A stretch of DNA of 57,998 bases from Bacteroidales bacterium UBA4814 (GTDB taxonomy: Bacteria > Bacteroidota > Bacteroidia > Bacteroidales > UBA7960). Where the stretch lies: assembly GCA_002402465.1 (NCBI GenBank), contig DHFW01000043.1:1-57998 (forward strand), in the 5' to 3' direction. A model generated the notes under the pieces. That model was not told where the DNA came from and did no database searches. It was given only the letters and a program-made list of their open reading frames with translations. The position numbers were made by a program, and so were the translations under genes. Positions 8,957 to 18,151 of the stretch are shown here, one piece after another. Position 1 is the stretch's first letter. Each line of letters begins with the position of its first letter.

Positions 8957-11017
8957 ATGGAAGTACTTGAAACCAAAGAAATAAAGAAAAAATTTTCTAT
9001 TGATACTGTAGATAAGGACACGCTGAGAAAGTGGTACCGTTTGATGATTTTGGGCCGCAAACTCGATGAGAAGGCGCCAAACTACCTCAAGCAGGCCCTC
9101 GGCTGGTCGTACCATGCTCCTTATGCTGGCCATGATGGCATTCAGCTTGCCATCGGTCAGATTTTCGATCGCGAAACCGACCATCTCTTCCCATATTACC
9201 GTGATATGCTCACGGCACTTTCTGCAGGTCTTACCGCTGAAGAGATCATTTTAAATGGTATTTCAAAAGCCACCGACCTTGCCAGTGGAGGCCGTCACAT
9301 GTCGAACCATTTTGCCAAGCCCGAATGGAATATTCATAATGTTTCTTCTGCTACAGGCAACCATACCCTTCATGCAGTGGGCGTAGCCCGCGGTATGAAC
9401 CGTTACAAGCACAAGGGTGTTTCCATTAGTTCGCAAGGCGAATCTTCGGTATCTGAAGGTTATGTTTACGAAGCCATTAATGGAGCCAGCAACGAGAAAC
9501 TTCCTGTTATATTTGTTTTCCAGGACAACGGCTATGGCATTTCGGTTCCAAAGAGCGACCAGACGGCCAACCGCAAAGCTGCCGACAATTTTACCGGTTT
9601 CAAAAATCTTCGGATTATTCACGTAAACGGTCGCGATGTGTTCGATAGCATGAATGCCATGCATGAAGCAAAAGAACATGTGTTAAATGCCGGGGAGCCG
9701 GTCATTGTGCATGCCAGCGTGGTTCGTATCCATTCACACTCCAACAGTGACCGTCACGATCTTTATCGCGACGAACGTGAGCTTCACTGCGCCAAGGCAA
9801 GCGACCCCCTGCCAAGGTTTGAAAGAATTTTGATTGGCAATGAAATTTTTACCAACGCCGAGCTGAAAGAAATTGAAAAAGAGGTGAATAGCGAGGTGGC
9901 CGAGGCACACAAAAAAGCCATGGCTGCTCCGGATCCCGATCCAAAGTCAATTTTTGATTTTGTAATTCCCGAGCCTTATGTCAGTAATAAATATCCTGAA
10001 GGAATACACAACCATGATGGGCCGAAAAAGAAGCTCATTACTGCACTGAACGAAACCCTCAAAGCCGAGTTTACCCACAACCCCGACACCTTTATTTGGG
10101 GGCAGGATGTGGCCAACAAGGACAAAGGTGGCATTTTTAATGTTACCAAGGGTATGCAGCATAAATTTGGCAAAGCCCGTGTTTTCAATGCGCCTATTGC
10201 CGAAGATTTTATTCTTGGCACTGCCAATGGTATGAGCCGCTTTAACAAGAAAATCCGCATTGTGGTCGAAGGGGCAGAATTTGCAGATTATTTCTGGCCT
10301 GCCATGGAGCAGTTTGTCGAAATGACGCACGATTACTGGCGCAGCAACGGAGCTTTTGCTCCCAATGTAACCATTCGTCTGGCCTCAGGCGGGTACATTG
10401 GAGGTGGATTGTATCATTCGCAAACCATCGAAGGTGCGCTTGCCACTTTTCCCGGAATTCGCATTGTTTACCCATCGTTTGCCGACGATGCGGCCGGTTT
10501 GCTGCGCAGCGCCATGCGCTCCGAGGGCCCTACACTTTTTCTGGAGCCCAAAGCGCTTTACAACGCCAAAGAGGCCGAAACCCCTATACCTGACGATTTT
10601 GAAGTGCCTTTTGGAAAAGCCCGGGTGCGTCGCGAAGGCAAAGACCTCTCGATTATTACCTACGGCAACACCACCCACATGAGCATCAGGGTGGCAGAAA
10701 GAATAGCCAAAGAAACCGGCAAGGAAATCGAAGTAATTGATATTCGCTCACTCATCCCACTTGATAAAGAAGCAATTCTTGAATCGGTGAAGAAAACCAA
10801 CCGTGTGCTGGTGGTGCACGAAGATAAGGTGTTTGGTGGTTTTGGCGGCGAACTGGCTGCCATCATTGCCGACGAAGCCTTTAGGTACCTGGATGCTCCT
10901 GTAAAAAGGGTGGGTTCTACCTTTACGCCCGTTGGCTTCCATCGCAACCTCGAGAAAGCGATTCTGCCTTCAGACGAAAAGATTTTCGAAGCAGCTAAAG
11001 AGCTCCTCGAATTTTAA
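8957..11017 (+). CDS. 2-oxo acid dehydrogenase E1, fused alpha and beta subunits
   Basis: Thiamine-diphosphate-dependent decarboxylase component of a 2-oxo acid (probably branched-chain or pyruvate) dehydrogenase complex. The E1-alpha part covers about 1-340 (GRKLDEK, SSQGESSVSEG, QDNGYGISVP). The E1-beta part runs about 355-686 (GQDVANKDKGGIFNVT, APIAEDFILG, VVHEDKVFGGFGGE). Fusion of the two subunits into one chain is common in Bacteroidota. No E2 or E3 gene is adjacent; an E2 lies 24 kb away at 35137-36474 and may belong to the same complex. Substrate cannot be set from sequence alone. Confidence 0.92.
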   Translation: MEVLETKEIKKKFSIDTVDKDTLRKWYRLMILGRKLDEKAPNYLKQALGWSYHAPYAGHDGIQLAIGQIFDRETDHLFPYYRDMLTALSAGLTAEEIILNGISKATDLASGGRHMSNHFAKPEWNIHNVSSATGNHTLHAVGVARGMNRYKHKGVSISSQGESSVSEGYVYEAINGASNEKLPVIFVFQDNGYGISVPKSDQTANRKAADNFTGFKNLRIIHVNGRDVFDSMNAMHEAKEHVLNAGEPVIVHASVVRIHSHSNSDRHDLYRDERELHCAKASDPLPRFERILIGNEIFTNAELKEIEKEVNSEVAEAHKKAMAAPDPDPKSIFDFVIPEPYVSNKYPEGIHNHDGPKKKLITALNETLKAEFTHNPDTFIWGQDVANKDKGGIFNVTKGMQHKFGKARVFNAPIAEDFILGTANGMSRFNKKIRIVVEGAEFADYFWPAMEQFVEMTHDYWRSNGAFAPNVTIRLASGGYIGGGLYHSQTIEGALATFPGIRIVYPSFADDAAGLLRSAMRSEGPTLFLEPKALYNAKEAETPIPDDFEVPFGKARVRREGKDLSIITYGNTTHMSIRVAERIAKETGKEIEVIDIRSLIPLDKEAILESVKKTNRVLVVHEDKVFGGFGGELAAIIADEAFRYLDAPVKRVGSTFTPVGFHRNLEKAILPSDEKIFEAAKELLEF

Positions 11018-11054
11018 TCTCCTGATAGTGTTTGTTGTTTAATTTTGGTTTGTA

Positions 11055-11086
11055 AGGCCCTTCCGCTTGGAGGGGCTTTTTATTTT
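11055..11086 (+). terminator. Terminator after the E1 gene
   Basis: AAGGCCCTTCC and GGAGGGGCTT form a hairpin with one bulged G and a four-base loop, followed by TTTTTATTTT. It lies 38 bp past the E1 stop codon and abuts the 3' end of the crcB remnant. Confidence 0.75.
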
Positions 11087-11385
11087 ACTGCAATCCGGGG
11101 GCTGGCATGTATCCGGCATAAACGGCTACCAATCCAAGAAAAATACTCAGGGAGGTGTACTGGAAAACTGGCAATATTCCCCATGGCGCAACAGGGTGAT
11201 ATTTTCAAGGCCGAAAGAAGAGAGGTGGTAAATTCACCGCAAAAACCCGTTGCCAGAACTCCCCCCATGATTTTGCCAAGGGGTGAGGATGGTCTGTAAG
11301 CCCCCGCAAAAAGGCAATAATAAGGCAGTCGGCAATACTTCCTAAAAAAACCACCTGAGCCAATCAGCAAAAGATACTTAAGCAT
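11085..11385 (-). pseudogene. crcB: Decayed crcB (Fluc fluoride channel) remnant
   Basis: The minus strand encodes pieces of a CrcB/Fluc fluoride exporter in all three frames. One frame gives MLKYLLLIGSGGF, then the reading continues as LGSIADCLIIAFL in the next. The first frame returns for LATGFCGEFTT, another gives SSFGLENITLLRHGEY, and the last gives QYTSLSIFLGLVAVYAGY before a stop at 11085-11087. Functional CrcB proteins have about 120 residues and several membrane helices; here the middle is also shortened. At least three frame changes make a sequencing error an unlikely sole cause. No fluoride riboswitch was recognised upstream. Confidence 0.82.
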
Positions 11386-11400
11386 TCGCAAAGTATTAAA

Positions 11401-11418
11401 GGTGTCAAATTTAACACC
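11401..11418. promoter_or_regulatory. Near-perfect 18-bp palindrome
   Basis: GGTGTCAAATTTAACACC matches its reverse complement at 16 of 18 positions. It lies 16 bp upstream of the crcB remnant start, where an operator would sit. No regulator gene is adjacent. Confidence 0.35.
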
Positions 11419-11472
11419 AACCTAAGGATTGGCAAGCCGTAAAATAAATCTTGCTATACTTTGAAAACAATG

Positions 11473-11506
11473 AAAAAAAGCCCGTTTGCCAGAAGGCAAA
11501 CGGGCT
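11473..11506 (-). terminator. Terminator of fabG
   Basis: A perfect 12-bp stem (AGCCCGTTTGCC with GGCAAACGGGCT), four-base loop, followed on the minus strand by seven T residues. It lies 25 bp downstream of fabG. Confidence 0.92.
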
Positions 11507-11530
11507 GAAATATTTAATAAAAGAGATATG

Positions 11531-12277
11531 TTACTTGGTCATTCCTCCACAAACGGGCAGCACTTGACCCGTAATGTATGCCGAAAGGTCTGATCCAAGG
11601 AAAATGCAGGCGTTGGCCACGTCTTCGGGGCTTCCAGCACGGCGGAGCGGAATTTTCTCTGCCCAGCCTTTTTTCACGTCTTCGGGCAAACCGGCGGTCA
11701 TGTCGGTTTCAATAAATCCGGGAGCGATGGCGTTGCAGCGAATGCTGCGGGGGCCTAATTCCTGGGCCACCGATTTGGTGAAGCCGATCATACCCGCCTT
11801 GGAAGCCGCATAGTTGGACTGGCCAGCATTGCCGCCCAAACCAACCACCGAGCTCATGTTGATGATGCTGCCGCTACGCTGCTTCAGCATGTATTTTTGC
11901 ACCGCCTTGGTCAGGTTGAAGACCGACTTCAGGTTAACTTGGATCACAAGGTCCCACTGCTCTTCGGTCATTCGCATGAGCAGGGTGTCGCGGGTAATGC
12001 CGGCATTGTTTACCAGTATGTCGATGCGGCCAAACTCAGCAGCCACATCATCGGCCAGTTTCTCGCTGGCAGCCAGGTTGCTGGCATCCGAAGCAAAGCC
12101 TTTGGCTTTCACACCAAGGGCTTCCAGCTCTTTTTCAAGGGCTTGTGCCGCCTCATCGTACTTAAGGTCAGAAAAAGCCACGTTCGCGCCTTGTTTTGCA
12201 AAGGCAATTGCAATGGCCTTACCAATACCGCGTGCACCGCCGGTTACCAGGGCCGTTTTTCCCTCTAAAAGCTTCAT
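11531..12277 (-). CDS. fabG: 3-oxoacyl-ACP reductase
   Basis: NADPH-dependent reduction of 3-oxoacyl-ACP in fatty-acid elongation. The 248-residue short-chain dehydrogenase has the TGGARGIG cofactor loop near 12-19, NNAG at 90-93, the catalytic Ser near 142 (NMSSVVG) and Tyr156-Lys160 (YAASK). It also has IAPGFIETDMT and the C-terminal ITGQVLPVCGGM of the FabG group. It is alone, bounded by its own terminator and 46 bp from the glycogen phosphorylase fusion upstream. Confidence 0.95.
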   Translation of the reverse strand: MKLLEGKTALVTGGARGIGKAIAIAFAKQGANVAFSDLKYDEAAQALEKELEALGVKAKGFASDASNLAASEKLADDVAAEFGRIDILVNNAGITRDTLLMRMTEEQWDLVIQVNLKSVFNLTKAVQKYMLKQRSGSIINMSSVVGLGGNAGQSNYAASKAGMIGFTKSVAQELGPRSIRCNAIAPGFIETDMTAGLPEDVKKGWAEKIPLRRAGSPEDVANACIFLGSDLSAYITGQVLPVCGGMTK

Positions 12278-12323
12278 AATGTTCAGGTTTAATTAATTTT
12301 ATGCAAAAAGATAATTTCCAAGA

Positions 12324-15300
12324 TTATACCCACTTCAGAAGGGGCAAATCCTGGCGATGAGGCAAATATTTTCCTTTTGGGAAAACCCGGAAAGCATAGT
12401 TAAAAATACCTGCTTTTTTACTGGGCACCTCACATCTAAAGGTAACAAGAATTCCGTTCTTATCTACTCCAACCTTTTCCATTTCGTACACAGAAATAGC
12501 CTCTTCCTGGTCGTCCTTTATAGATTGTCTGACAAAAACCACTTCCACGCCCACATCTTCGTGATCGAGTTCACTTATATTCAACACAATTTCGGCTTTA
12601 AGTTTTTCGCCAAGCTTCAGGGCATTGTCGGCGGTGTTCGTCATTTCGATGCTTTCCACCTCGATGGTATCCCAGCCTCGCATTACCTGGCTTTTCCAGC
12701 GCCATTTGTCGCGTGCATTGGCAAAGTTGTTGGTGCGGAAAAAATCAGAGCTTTCGAATAACTTGTTGTAGAAGCGCTCAAAGTAGTCGTCCAACATGCG
12801 TTTGTTGACATAATGCGGAGCAATGCGTGCAATGTTGTTCTTCACCCAGCGGGTCCACTCAAGGGGGATTCCTTTTTTATCGCGGGTATAAAACATGGGC
12901 ACGATTTCGTTCTCGAGGGTGCTGTAGATGGTTTCGGCATCGAGCTCGTCCTGGAATATCTGATTGTCGTAGGTACGTTCTTCCTTAATTGCCCATCCGG
13001 CCTCCGGGGTATATCCTTCGGCCCACCAGCCATCGAGCACGCTGAAATTCATTACGCCATTGAGCACGGCTTTCATGCCGCTGGTTCCTGAGGCTTCGAG
13101 CGGGCGGGTGGGAGTGTTTAGCCAAATGTCGACACCCTTGGTAAGGGCGGCACCCAACTGCATATCGTAATCTTCGAGAAAAAGCACTTTACCCTTAAAT
13201 TCGGGGCGCTTCGAAATTTCCACAATATGCTTAATGAGGTCCTGCCCGGCTTTGTCGGCGGGGTGGGCTTTGCCGGCGTATATAAACTGTACCGGCATTT
13301 TGGGGTTGTTAACAATTTTAGAGAGCCTTTCCAGGTCGTTGAAGAGCAGGTGCGCCCGCTTATAGGTGGCAAACCGCCGGGCAAAGCCAATGGTAAGCAC
13401 CTTGTCATCAATTCCTTCCAGGGTCTGGTAAATTTTGCGCGGGTTTTCCTGGCGGCGCGAAAGATTTGCCAGCATTCGCTCGCGGATATAGTTCATGAGC
13501 TTTTTCCTCAGCTCGTTGCGCAGGCTCCAGATTCGCTCATCAGGTACTTCGTAAATTTTCTCCCAGATTTTGGGATCAGAAACATTTTTCAAAAAGTCGT
13601 GGCCAAAGGTCTCGGCATACAGTTGCTGCCATTCCTTTGCGGTCCAGGTGCCATAATGAACGCCGTTGGTCACGTAACCTATATGCAGCTCTTCAGAGTA
13701 AAAACCCGGATACAGGTCCTTAAACATGTTACGCGACACTTTACCATGCAGGCGGCTCACGCCGTTAACCTCCTGCGAAAGTTTAGTGGCCAGTACACTC
13801 ATGGAGTACTGTTCGTTCCCATCGGAGGGGTTCATTTTTCCGAGGCTCATAAAAGTTTCCCAGCTAATGCCCAGGCGGTCGGCGTAATGGGGCATGTAGG
13901 TACGCAGCATGTCTTCGCTGAAATGGTCATGGCCTGCCGGCACCGGGGTGTGGGTAGTAAACAGGCTGCTGGCTCTTGATACCTCCAGGGCTTCATTAAA
14001 GGAAAGTTTGTCGTTCTGTACCAGCTTGCGTAAGCGTTCAAGTCCGGCAAAGGCAGCATGGCCCTCGTTGAGGTGGTAAATGGCTGGTTCAATGCCCTGG
14101 GCATCGAGGAGCCTGATGCCGCCAATACCCAGCAAAAACTCCTGCTTGAAGCGGTTTTCCCAGTCGCCACCATAAAGCTGGTGGGTAATAAAGCGGTCGG
14201 CCGAGACATTTTCAGGAATATCTGTGTCGAGCAGGAAAAGGGGAATGCGGCCCACCTCGATCTTCCACACCTTGGCATGCAGGTTCCTTCCGGGGAAAGC
14301 AATGCTGATTTTTATCCACTCGCCTTCGGCGTTTCGCACCGGCACGGCGGCCATATGGGCAAAATCGTGGGGGCTGTAGTTGGCCAGCTGTTCTCCGCTG
14401 GTCGACAGGTTTTGCGAGAAATACCCGTAGCGGTATAGCAAGCCAATACCAATCATGTCGATGTTATCGTCGCTGGCTTGTTTCAGGTAGTCGCCTGCAA
14501 GCACGCCCAGGCCGCCAGAGTATATTTTCACGGAAGTGTGCAAACCATACTCCATGCTGAAATAAGCAATGGTATTGCTGGTTTTTTGTTTTCCGGCCTG
14601 CATGTAGGCCTCAAATTGGGCCACAACCCGCTGGTACTGCTTCATAAAACCCTGATCGGCAAGCACCTTGTCGTAGTCTTCGGTCGACAGGTGATCGAGC
14701 AGCATATTTGGGTTCTTCTCGCACTTTACCCAAAGGTTGGGATTAATGGATGCGAACATTTCCTCAGCTTCGTAATTCCAGGTCCACCAAAGGTTTTTGG
14801 CAAGTTTTTGCAGGTGTGCCAGTTGTTCCGGTATTTTAACCTCCACCAAAACCTTTTTCCATTTGGGTTTTGCCGAGGGACTCACGGATTTTTCAATGCG
14901 TACGAGTTGTTTTTTTCCTTTAAAAAGGTCGGCACGCGAATTAACCTTGTCCAGAATCAGGTCGAATACCTGGTAGTAATTATTTATCAGGTTTTCCCAA
15001 AGGGCTTTTTTTGCAATTTCCTGGGCCATATGCCGGGCTTCGAGCTGGTTGGCGTGTGCCAGTGCATTTAGTTCGTCGGAAGGGTCCGTCAGGCTTTCAG
15101 AGCCTTCGGCGGTAAAGCAATCTATCATGTGGGCAGCTATGTTGTTTACCGCTTCTTCGGTATTGTGGTCGGTTCGTTCAATTACGGCCAATGCGTTGCC
15201 CCTTTCGGGGAAATTGGCTTTGGCCCAAATGCCGAATCCGGCAAGCGAGGTGGTGATGGTGGGCACCCTGAAAGCCAGGCTTTCGAGCGGAGTGTAGCCC

Positions 15301-16622
15301 CAAGGCTCGTAATACGAGGGGAAAGCGGTAAGATCCATGCCAATGAGGGTGTCGTAATAGTTGAGGTTGATTACCCCGTCATTGCCATTGAGATAAGCCG
15401 GTACAAAAACCACTTTTACTTTATCGCCGGGCTGGTTTTGCAGCCTGGCTTTTTTGAGTTGATGCAAAATTGGATCAAAGTCTTCGTTTACCAATTTGTG
15501 GGTAATATATTCGTAGGAAAGTGGCTGGTTAAAGTCTGGCTGATTCAGTCGTTCAGCCACTTCGGGCCGCACCCCGGTTTGATTGGCCGGAATTAAAATA
15601 AAGGCTACAACGGTGTTCTTCAGTTTTTTGTCCTGGTTAATTTTTCCCAGGGCGTCGATAAACAGGTCGATGCCTTTGTTTTTAAACTCGTAGCGGCCAC
15701 TGGTGGCTACCAGAAAGGCATTTTCGGGTATCTGCTGATTAAGCAGGCCTTCGGTTACATTGCGCAGGCGCTGTCGGGCTTTTATCCTTTTTTCCGCGAA
15801 AGCGGCTGGTTCGGGAATAAAAGAGTTTTCGAAACCATTGGGTGTTACCTTGTCGGCGGCTTTGCCCAGCAAAATGGCGCATTCATTGGCCGTCAGGTCG
15901 CTCACAGTGGTAAAACCGTCGGTGTTTTTGGCCACGGTAGTTTCCATACTGTGCTTGGAGATGATGCCAAGCTCACTGGCTTTGTTTTCGGGATTGATGT
16001 TTTTCAGGTCGGAATACAGCGGCATGCCATGTCCGGCCATCGAACGAGCCAGGGTGGTGGCATGAGTGGTAAACAGGGTGCCCACTTGTGGCACGCGGTC
16101 GCGCAAATACAGCACGCCTGATCCGGTCATCCATTCATGAAAATGGGCAATAATGCGGTCGTATTCCGAAAGGTGGAAATGGTAGAAACTTTCAATGATT
16201 TGCCCTGCTGCATAACCAAACATCGCCGGTTCGGTATAGTCCCACTGTCCGCTCAGCGAGTTGAGGCCAAACTTAAGCCAGAAGTCAGAAAAAATCTTGT
16301 CTTTTTCTGAAAAGAGGGGCGTAAAATCAACCAGTACGGCAATGGGTTGGTTGGGTATGTTCCAGCGACCAATGCGGAAATGAAGCCCGTTTTTGTTGGC
16401 CTGCTTGCGCCAGGCACGATACAGGTACTTATCCTCAATAAATTCGGGATTGCTGTGGGTTTCTTTCCAAACATCGGGGCCAATGGTAATATATTTGTCG
16501 TGGAATTGCCTTGTGAGGGTGGTGGCTTTGGTACTGATTACGGTGTGAATGCCACCGATTTTGTTACAAACTTCCCAACTTACCTCAAACAGGTAGTCAG
16601 GGGTCTTCAGGTTTTCTGACAT
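12324..16622 (-). CDS. Glycogen synthase (GT3-like)-alpha-glucan phosphorylase (GT35) fusion
   Basis: A 1432-residue polypeptide with two enzymes of opposite direction. Residues about 1-560 resemble eukaryote-type GT3 glycogen synthase (FEVSWEVCNKIGGIHTV, HFHEWMTGSG, and FPSYYEPWGYTPLESLAF). After a linker, about 583-690 is the DUF3417-type region and about 690-1400 the alpha-glucan phosphorylase, with PLEASGTSGMKAVLNG placing the PLP-binding lysine at 1184 and YKRAHLLFNDLERL before it. The arrangement is known in Bacteroidota, where the N-terminal part may or may not be catalytically active. GH57, GT4 and GDE genes upstream on the same strand complete a glycogen locus. Its 3' end is 46 bp from fabG. 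Confidence 0.93.
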   Translation of the reverse strand: MSENLKTPDYLFEVSWEVCNKIGGIHTVISTKATTLTRQFHDKYITIGPDVWKETHSNPEFIEDKYLYRAWRKQANKNGLHFRIGRWNIPNQPIAVLVDFTPLFSEKDKIFSDFWLKFGLNSLSGQWDYTEPAMFGYAAGQIIESFYHFHLSEYDRIIAHFHEWMTGSGVLYLRDRVPQVGTLFTTHATTLARSMAGHGMPLYSDLKNINPENKASELGIISKHSMETTVAKNTDGFTTVSDLTANECAILLGKAADKVTPNGFENSFIPEPAAFAEKRIKARQRLRNVTEGLLNQQIPENAFLVATSGRYEFKNKGIDLFIDALGKINQDKKLKNTVVAFILIPANQTGVRPEVAERLNQPDFNQPLSYEYITHKLVNEDFDPILHQLKKARLQNQPGDKVKVVFVPAYLNGNDGVINLNYYDTLIGMDLTAFPSYYEPWGYTPLESLAFRVPTITTSLAGFGIWAKANFPERGNALAVIERTDHNTEEAVNNIAAHMIDCFTAEGSESLTDPSDELNALAHANQLEARHMAQEIAKKALWENLINNYYQVFDLILDKVNSRADLFKGKKQLVRIEKSVSPSAKPKWKKVLVEVKIPEQLAHLQKLAKNLWWTWNYEAEEMFASINPNLWVKCEKNPNMLLDHLSTEDYDKVLADQGFMKQYQRVVAQFEAYMQAGKQKTSNTIAYFSMEYGLHTSVKIYSGGLGVLAGDYLKQASDDNIDMIGIGLLYRYGYFSQNLSTSGEQLANYSPHDFAHMAAVPVRNAEGEWIKISIAFPGRNLHAKVWKIEVGRIPLFLLDTDIPENVSADRFITHQLYGGDWENRFKQEFLLGIGGIRLLDAQGIEPAIYHLNEGHAAFAGLERLRKLVQNDKLSFNEALEVSRASSLFTTHTPVPAGHDHFSEDMLRTYMPHYADRLGISWETFMSLGKMNPSDGNEQYSMSVLATKLSQEVNGVSRLHGKVSRNMFKDLYPGFYSEELHIGYVTNGVHYGTWTAKEWQQLYAETFGHDFLKNVSDPKIWEKIYEVPDERIWSLRNELRKKLMNYIRERMLANLSRRQENPRKIYQTLEGIDDKVLTIGFARRFATYKRAHLLFNDLERLSKIVNNPKMPVQFIYAGKAHPADKAGQDLIKHIVEISKRPEFKGKVLFLEDYDMQLGAALTKGVDIWLNTPTRPLEASGTSGMKAVLNGVMNFSVLDGWWAEGYTPEAGWAIKEERTYDNQIFQDELDAETIYSTLENEIVPMFYTRDKKGIPLEWTRWVKNNIARIAPHYVNKRMLDDYFERFYNKLFESSDFFRTNNFANARDKWRWKSQVMRGWDTIEVESIEMTNTADNALKLGEKLKAEIVLNISELDHEDVGVEVVFVRQSIKDDQEEAISVYEMEKVGVDKNGILVTFRCEVPSKKAGIFNYAFRVFPKGKYLPHRQDLPLLKWV

Positions 16623-16792
16623 ATAATTTTGAATTATAAAATACGATTAAAAAGGAGCGTGAAATTACAAAAAAATCTCCTAAAAGGAACGATGACCATG
16701 ATTCCGGGGCTCCTAAAAGATTAACAAAAAGGATTAAGATACTGAAAGACAAAAAGATATGTCTTCAGGAAAAGTGAAATTGGCAAAAAGAA

Positions 16793-18118
16793 TTATTTTG
16801 TTTTGGCTTTCGGTTTTGCAGTGGTTTTTTTGGCAGTTGCCTGGGTTTTTGCCGGTTTTTCCTTACTTGTTGTGGTTTTTGCGGTGGTTCTCGTTTTTTT
16901 GGCGGGGGCATCAACAGTTTGCTTTTTGCTTGCGCCGGCTCTTTCTACCCTAATGGTGAAGTCAGAAAGTACGTTCATGTAGTTTATAAACGCGTCGTAG
17001 GGTGAGTTGAAAGGGTTGACCGTGCGGAAAACCATGCCATCAGAGAACCACTTTGTTGACATAAAGTTAAAGTGATCGCTGGTTTGAAGTTTCTCCCATT
17101 CCTGCTCTAGCTGGCTATTTCCGCTATTTTTGACCCATTCTTCAATTTGAAAAAGTTTATCGAAGGCTTCTTTTTGCAGTTCGTTACCCAGCCAAGCGGT
17201 GAGGTCGCGTTCTTCGTCGGCCCAAGAAATGGGGTAGGGCACATGCAAGCCAGAAACCGGCTGCAATTTACCCGAAACCTCCGATACGGTTTTAAACTGG
17301 TGTTTGGCTTCCTGAATCAAGTTTGCGGCAAAAGCCTTCATGAAATCGAAAATGCCTGTTTCGGCCCACTGATACTCGCCAAAGGTTTCGTAATTAAGGA
17401 AAATATTTACCACTTCTTCACTGTCTTTCATGGCGTTTATCCATCCAAGGTATTTTTTGGCGGTCAGGGGCCACTCGCTCCAGCGCTGTTCAGAGAAGCG
17501 GAATGCAAGGTCGTCAGACATCTGGAAGTTGCGCATCAGAAGCTTAAGCTTGGGATTGGAGGCACTGCAATACAAAAAGTTGGGGCTTTTCCAGCCCAGC
17601 ACATGCTTGGCGCCTTCGGTTATCATGGTTCTATAACCAAGGTCGTAAACCATATTGCCTATTTCGTCCGAATAGACCAGTTCTGTGTTTCGGAAAGCTT
17701 TTGGTTTCTGGCCAAACAACTCCTGGATGCGGCTGGCATGTTTTTTCACCTGGCGGGTAAACTCTCCGGGGCTTTTGAGGGAGGCCAGGCTATGGGAATA
17801 AGTTTCGGCAAGAAACTCCACACAACCTGTTTGGGCCAGCTCCTGGAAGCTTTTGAGCGCTTCAGGTGCATACATTTCGAACTGCTCAAGGGCGGTGCCC
17901 GAAATGCTGAAGCTTACCCGGAACTTCTTGCCATGCTTGCGTATCATGTCGAGCAGCAATTTGTTGGCCGGTAAATACGATTTTTCTGCCATCTGTTGCA
18001 TTAAAAAACGGTTGGCGTAGTCATCAAAATAATCGTGCTTGTGCCCGATATCGAAAAAACGGTAGGTCCTGAGCCTGAATGGTTGGTGAATCTGAAAATA
18101 TAAACAGATAGACTTCAT
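16793..18118 (-). CDS. GH57 alpha-amylase-like enzyme with basic C-terminal tail
   Basis: Glycoside hydrolase family 57 protein acting on alpha-glucans, probably cytoplasmic. The core (about 1-395) starts CLYFQIHQPFRLR, the GH57 first motif, and contains FLAETYSHSL, FRNTELVYSD and FLNYETFGEYQW, which carry the family's conserved acidic residues. The last 40 or so residues are almost only Lys, Ala, Thr and Pro, like a histone H1 tail; GH57 proteins do not need this. It lies 33 bp after the GT4 gene. Conserved triplets of this enzyme with a GT4 and GDE occur in Bacteroides. Confidence 0.9.
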   Translation of the reverse strand: MKSICLYFQIHQPFRLRTYRFFDIGHKHDYFDDYANRFLMQQMAEKSYLPANKLLLDMIRKHGKKFRVSFSISGTALEQFEMYAPEALKSFQELAQTGCVEFLAETYSHSLASLKSPGEFTRQVKKHASRIQELFGQKPKAFRNTELVYSDEIGNMVYDLGYRTMITEGAKHVLGWKSPNFLYCSASNPKLKLLMRNFQMSDDLAFRFSEQRWSEWPLTAKKYLGWINAMKDSEEVVNIFLNYETFGEYQWAETGIFDFMKAFAANLIQEAKHQFKTVSEVSGKLQPVSGLHVPYPISWADEERDLTAWLGNELQKEAFDKLFQIEEWVKNSGNSQLEQEWEKLQTSDHFNFMSTKWFSDGMVFRTVNPFNSPYDAFINYMNVLSDFTIRVERAGASKKQTVDAPAKKTRTTAKTTTSKEKPAKTQATAKKTTAKPKAKTK

Positions 18119-18151
18119 TGCTGTGGATTTTGTTTTTTAATGCACTGGAAA

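Noticed and set aside
11386..11470. Fluoride riboswitch upstream of the crcB remnant
   Set aside because: The short conserved GGNGAU...CCGC-type elements were not found; only a palindrome is present.
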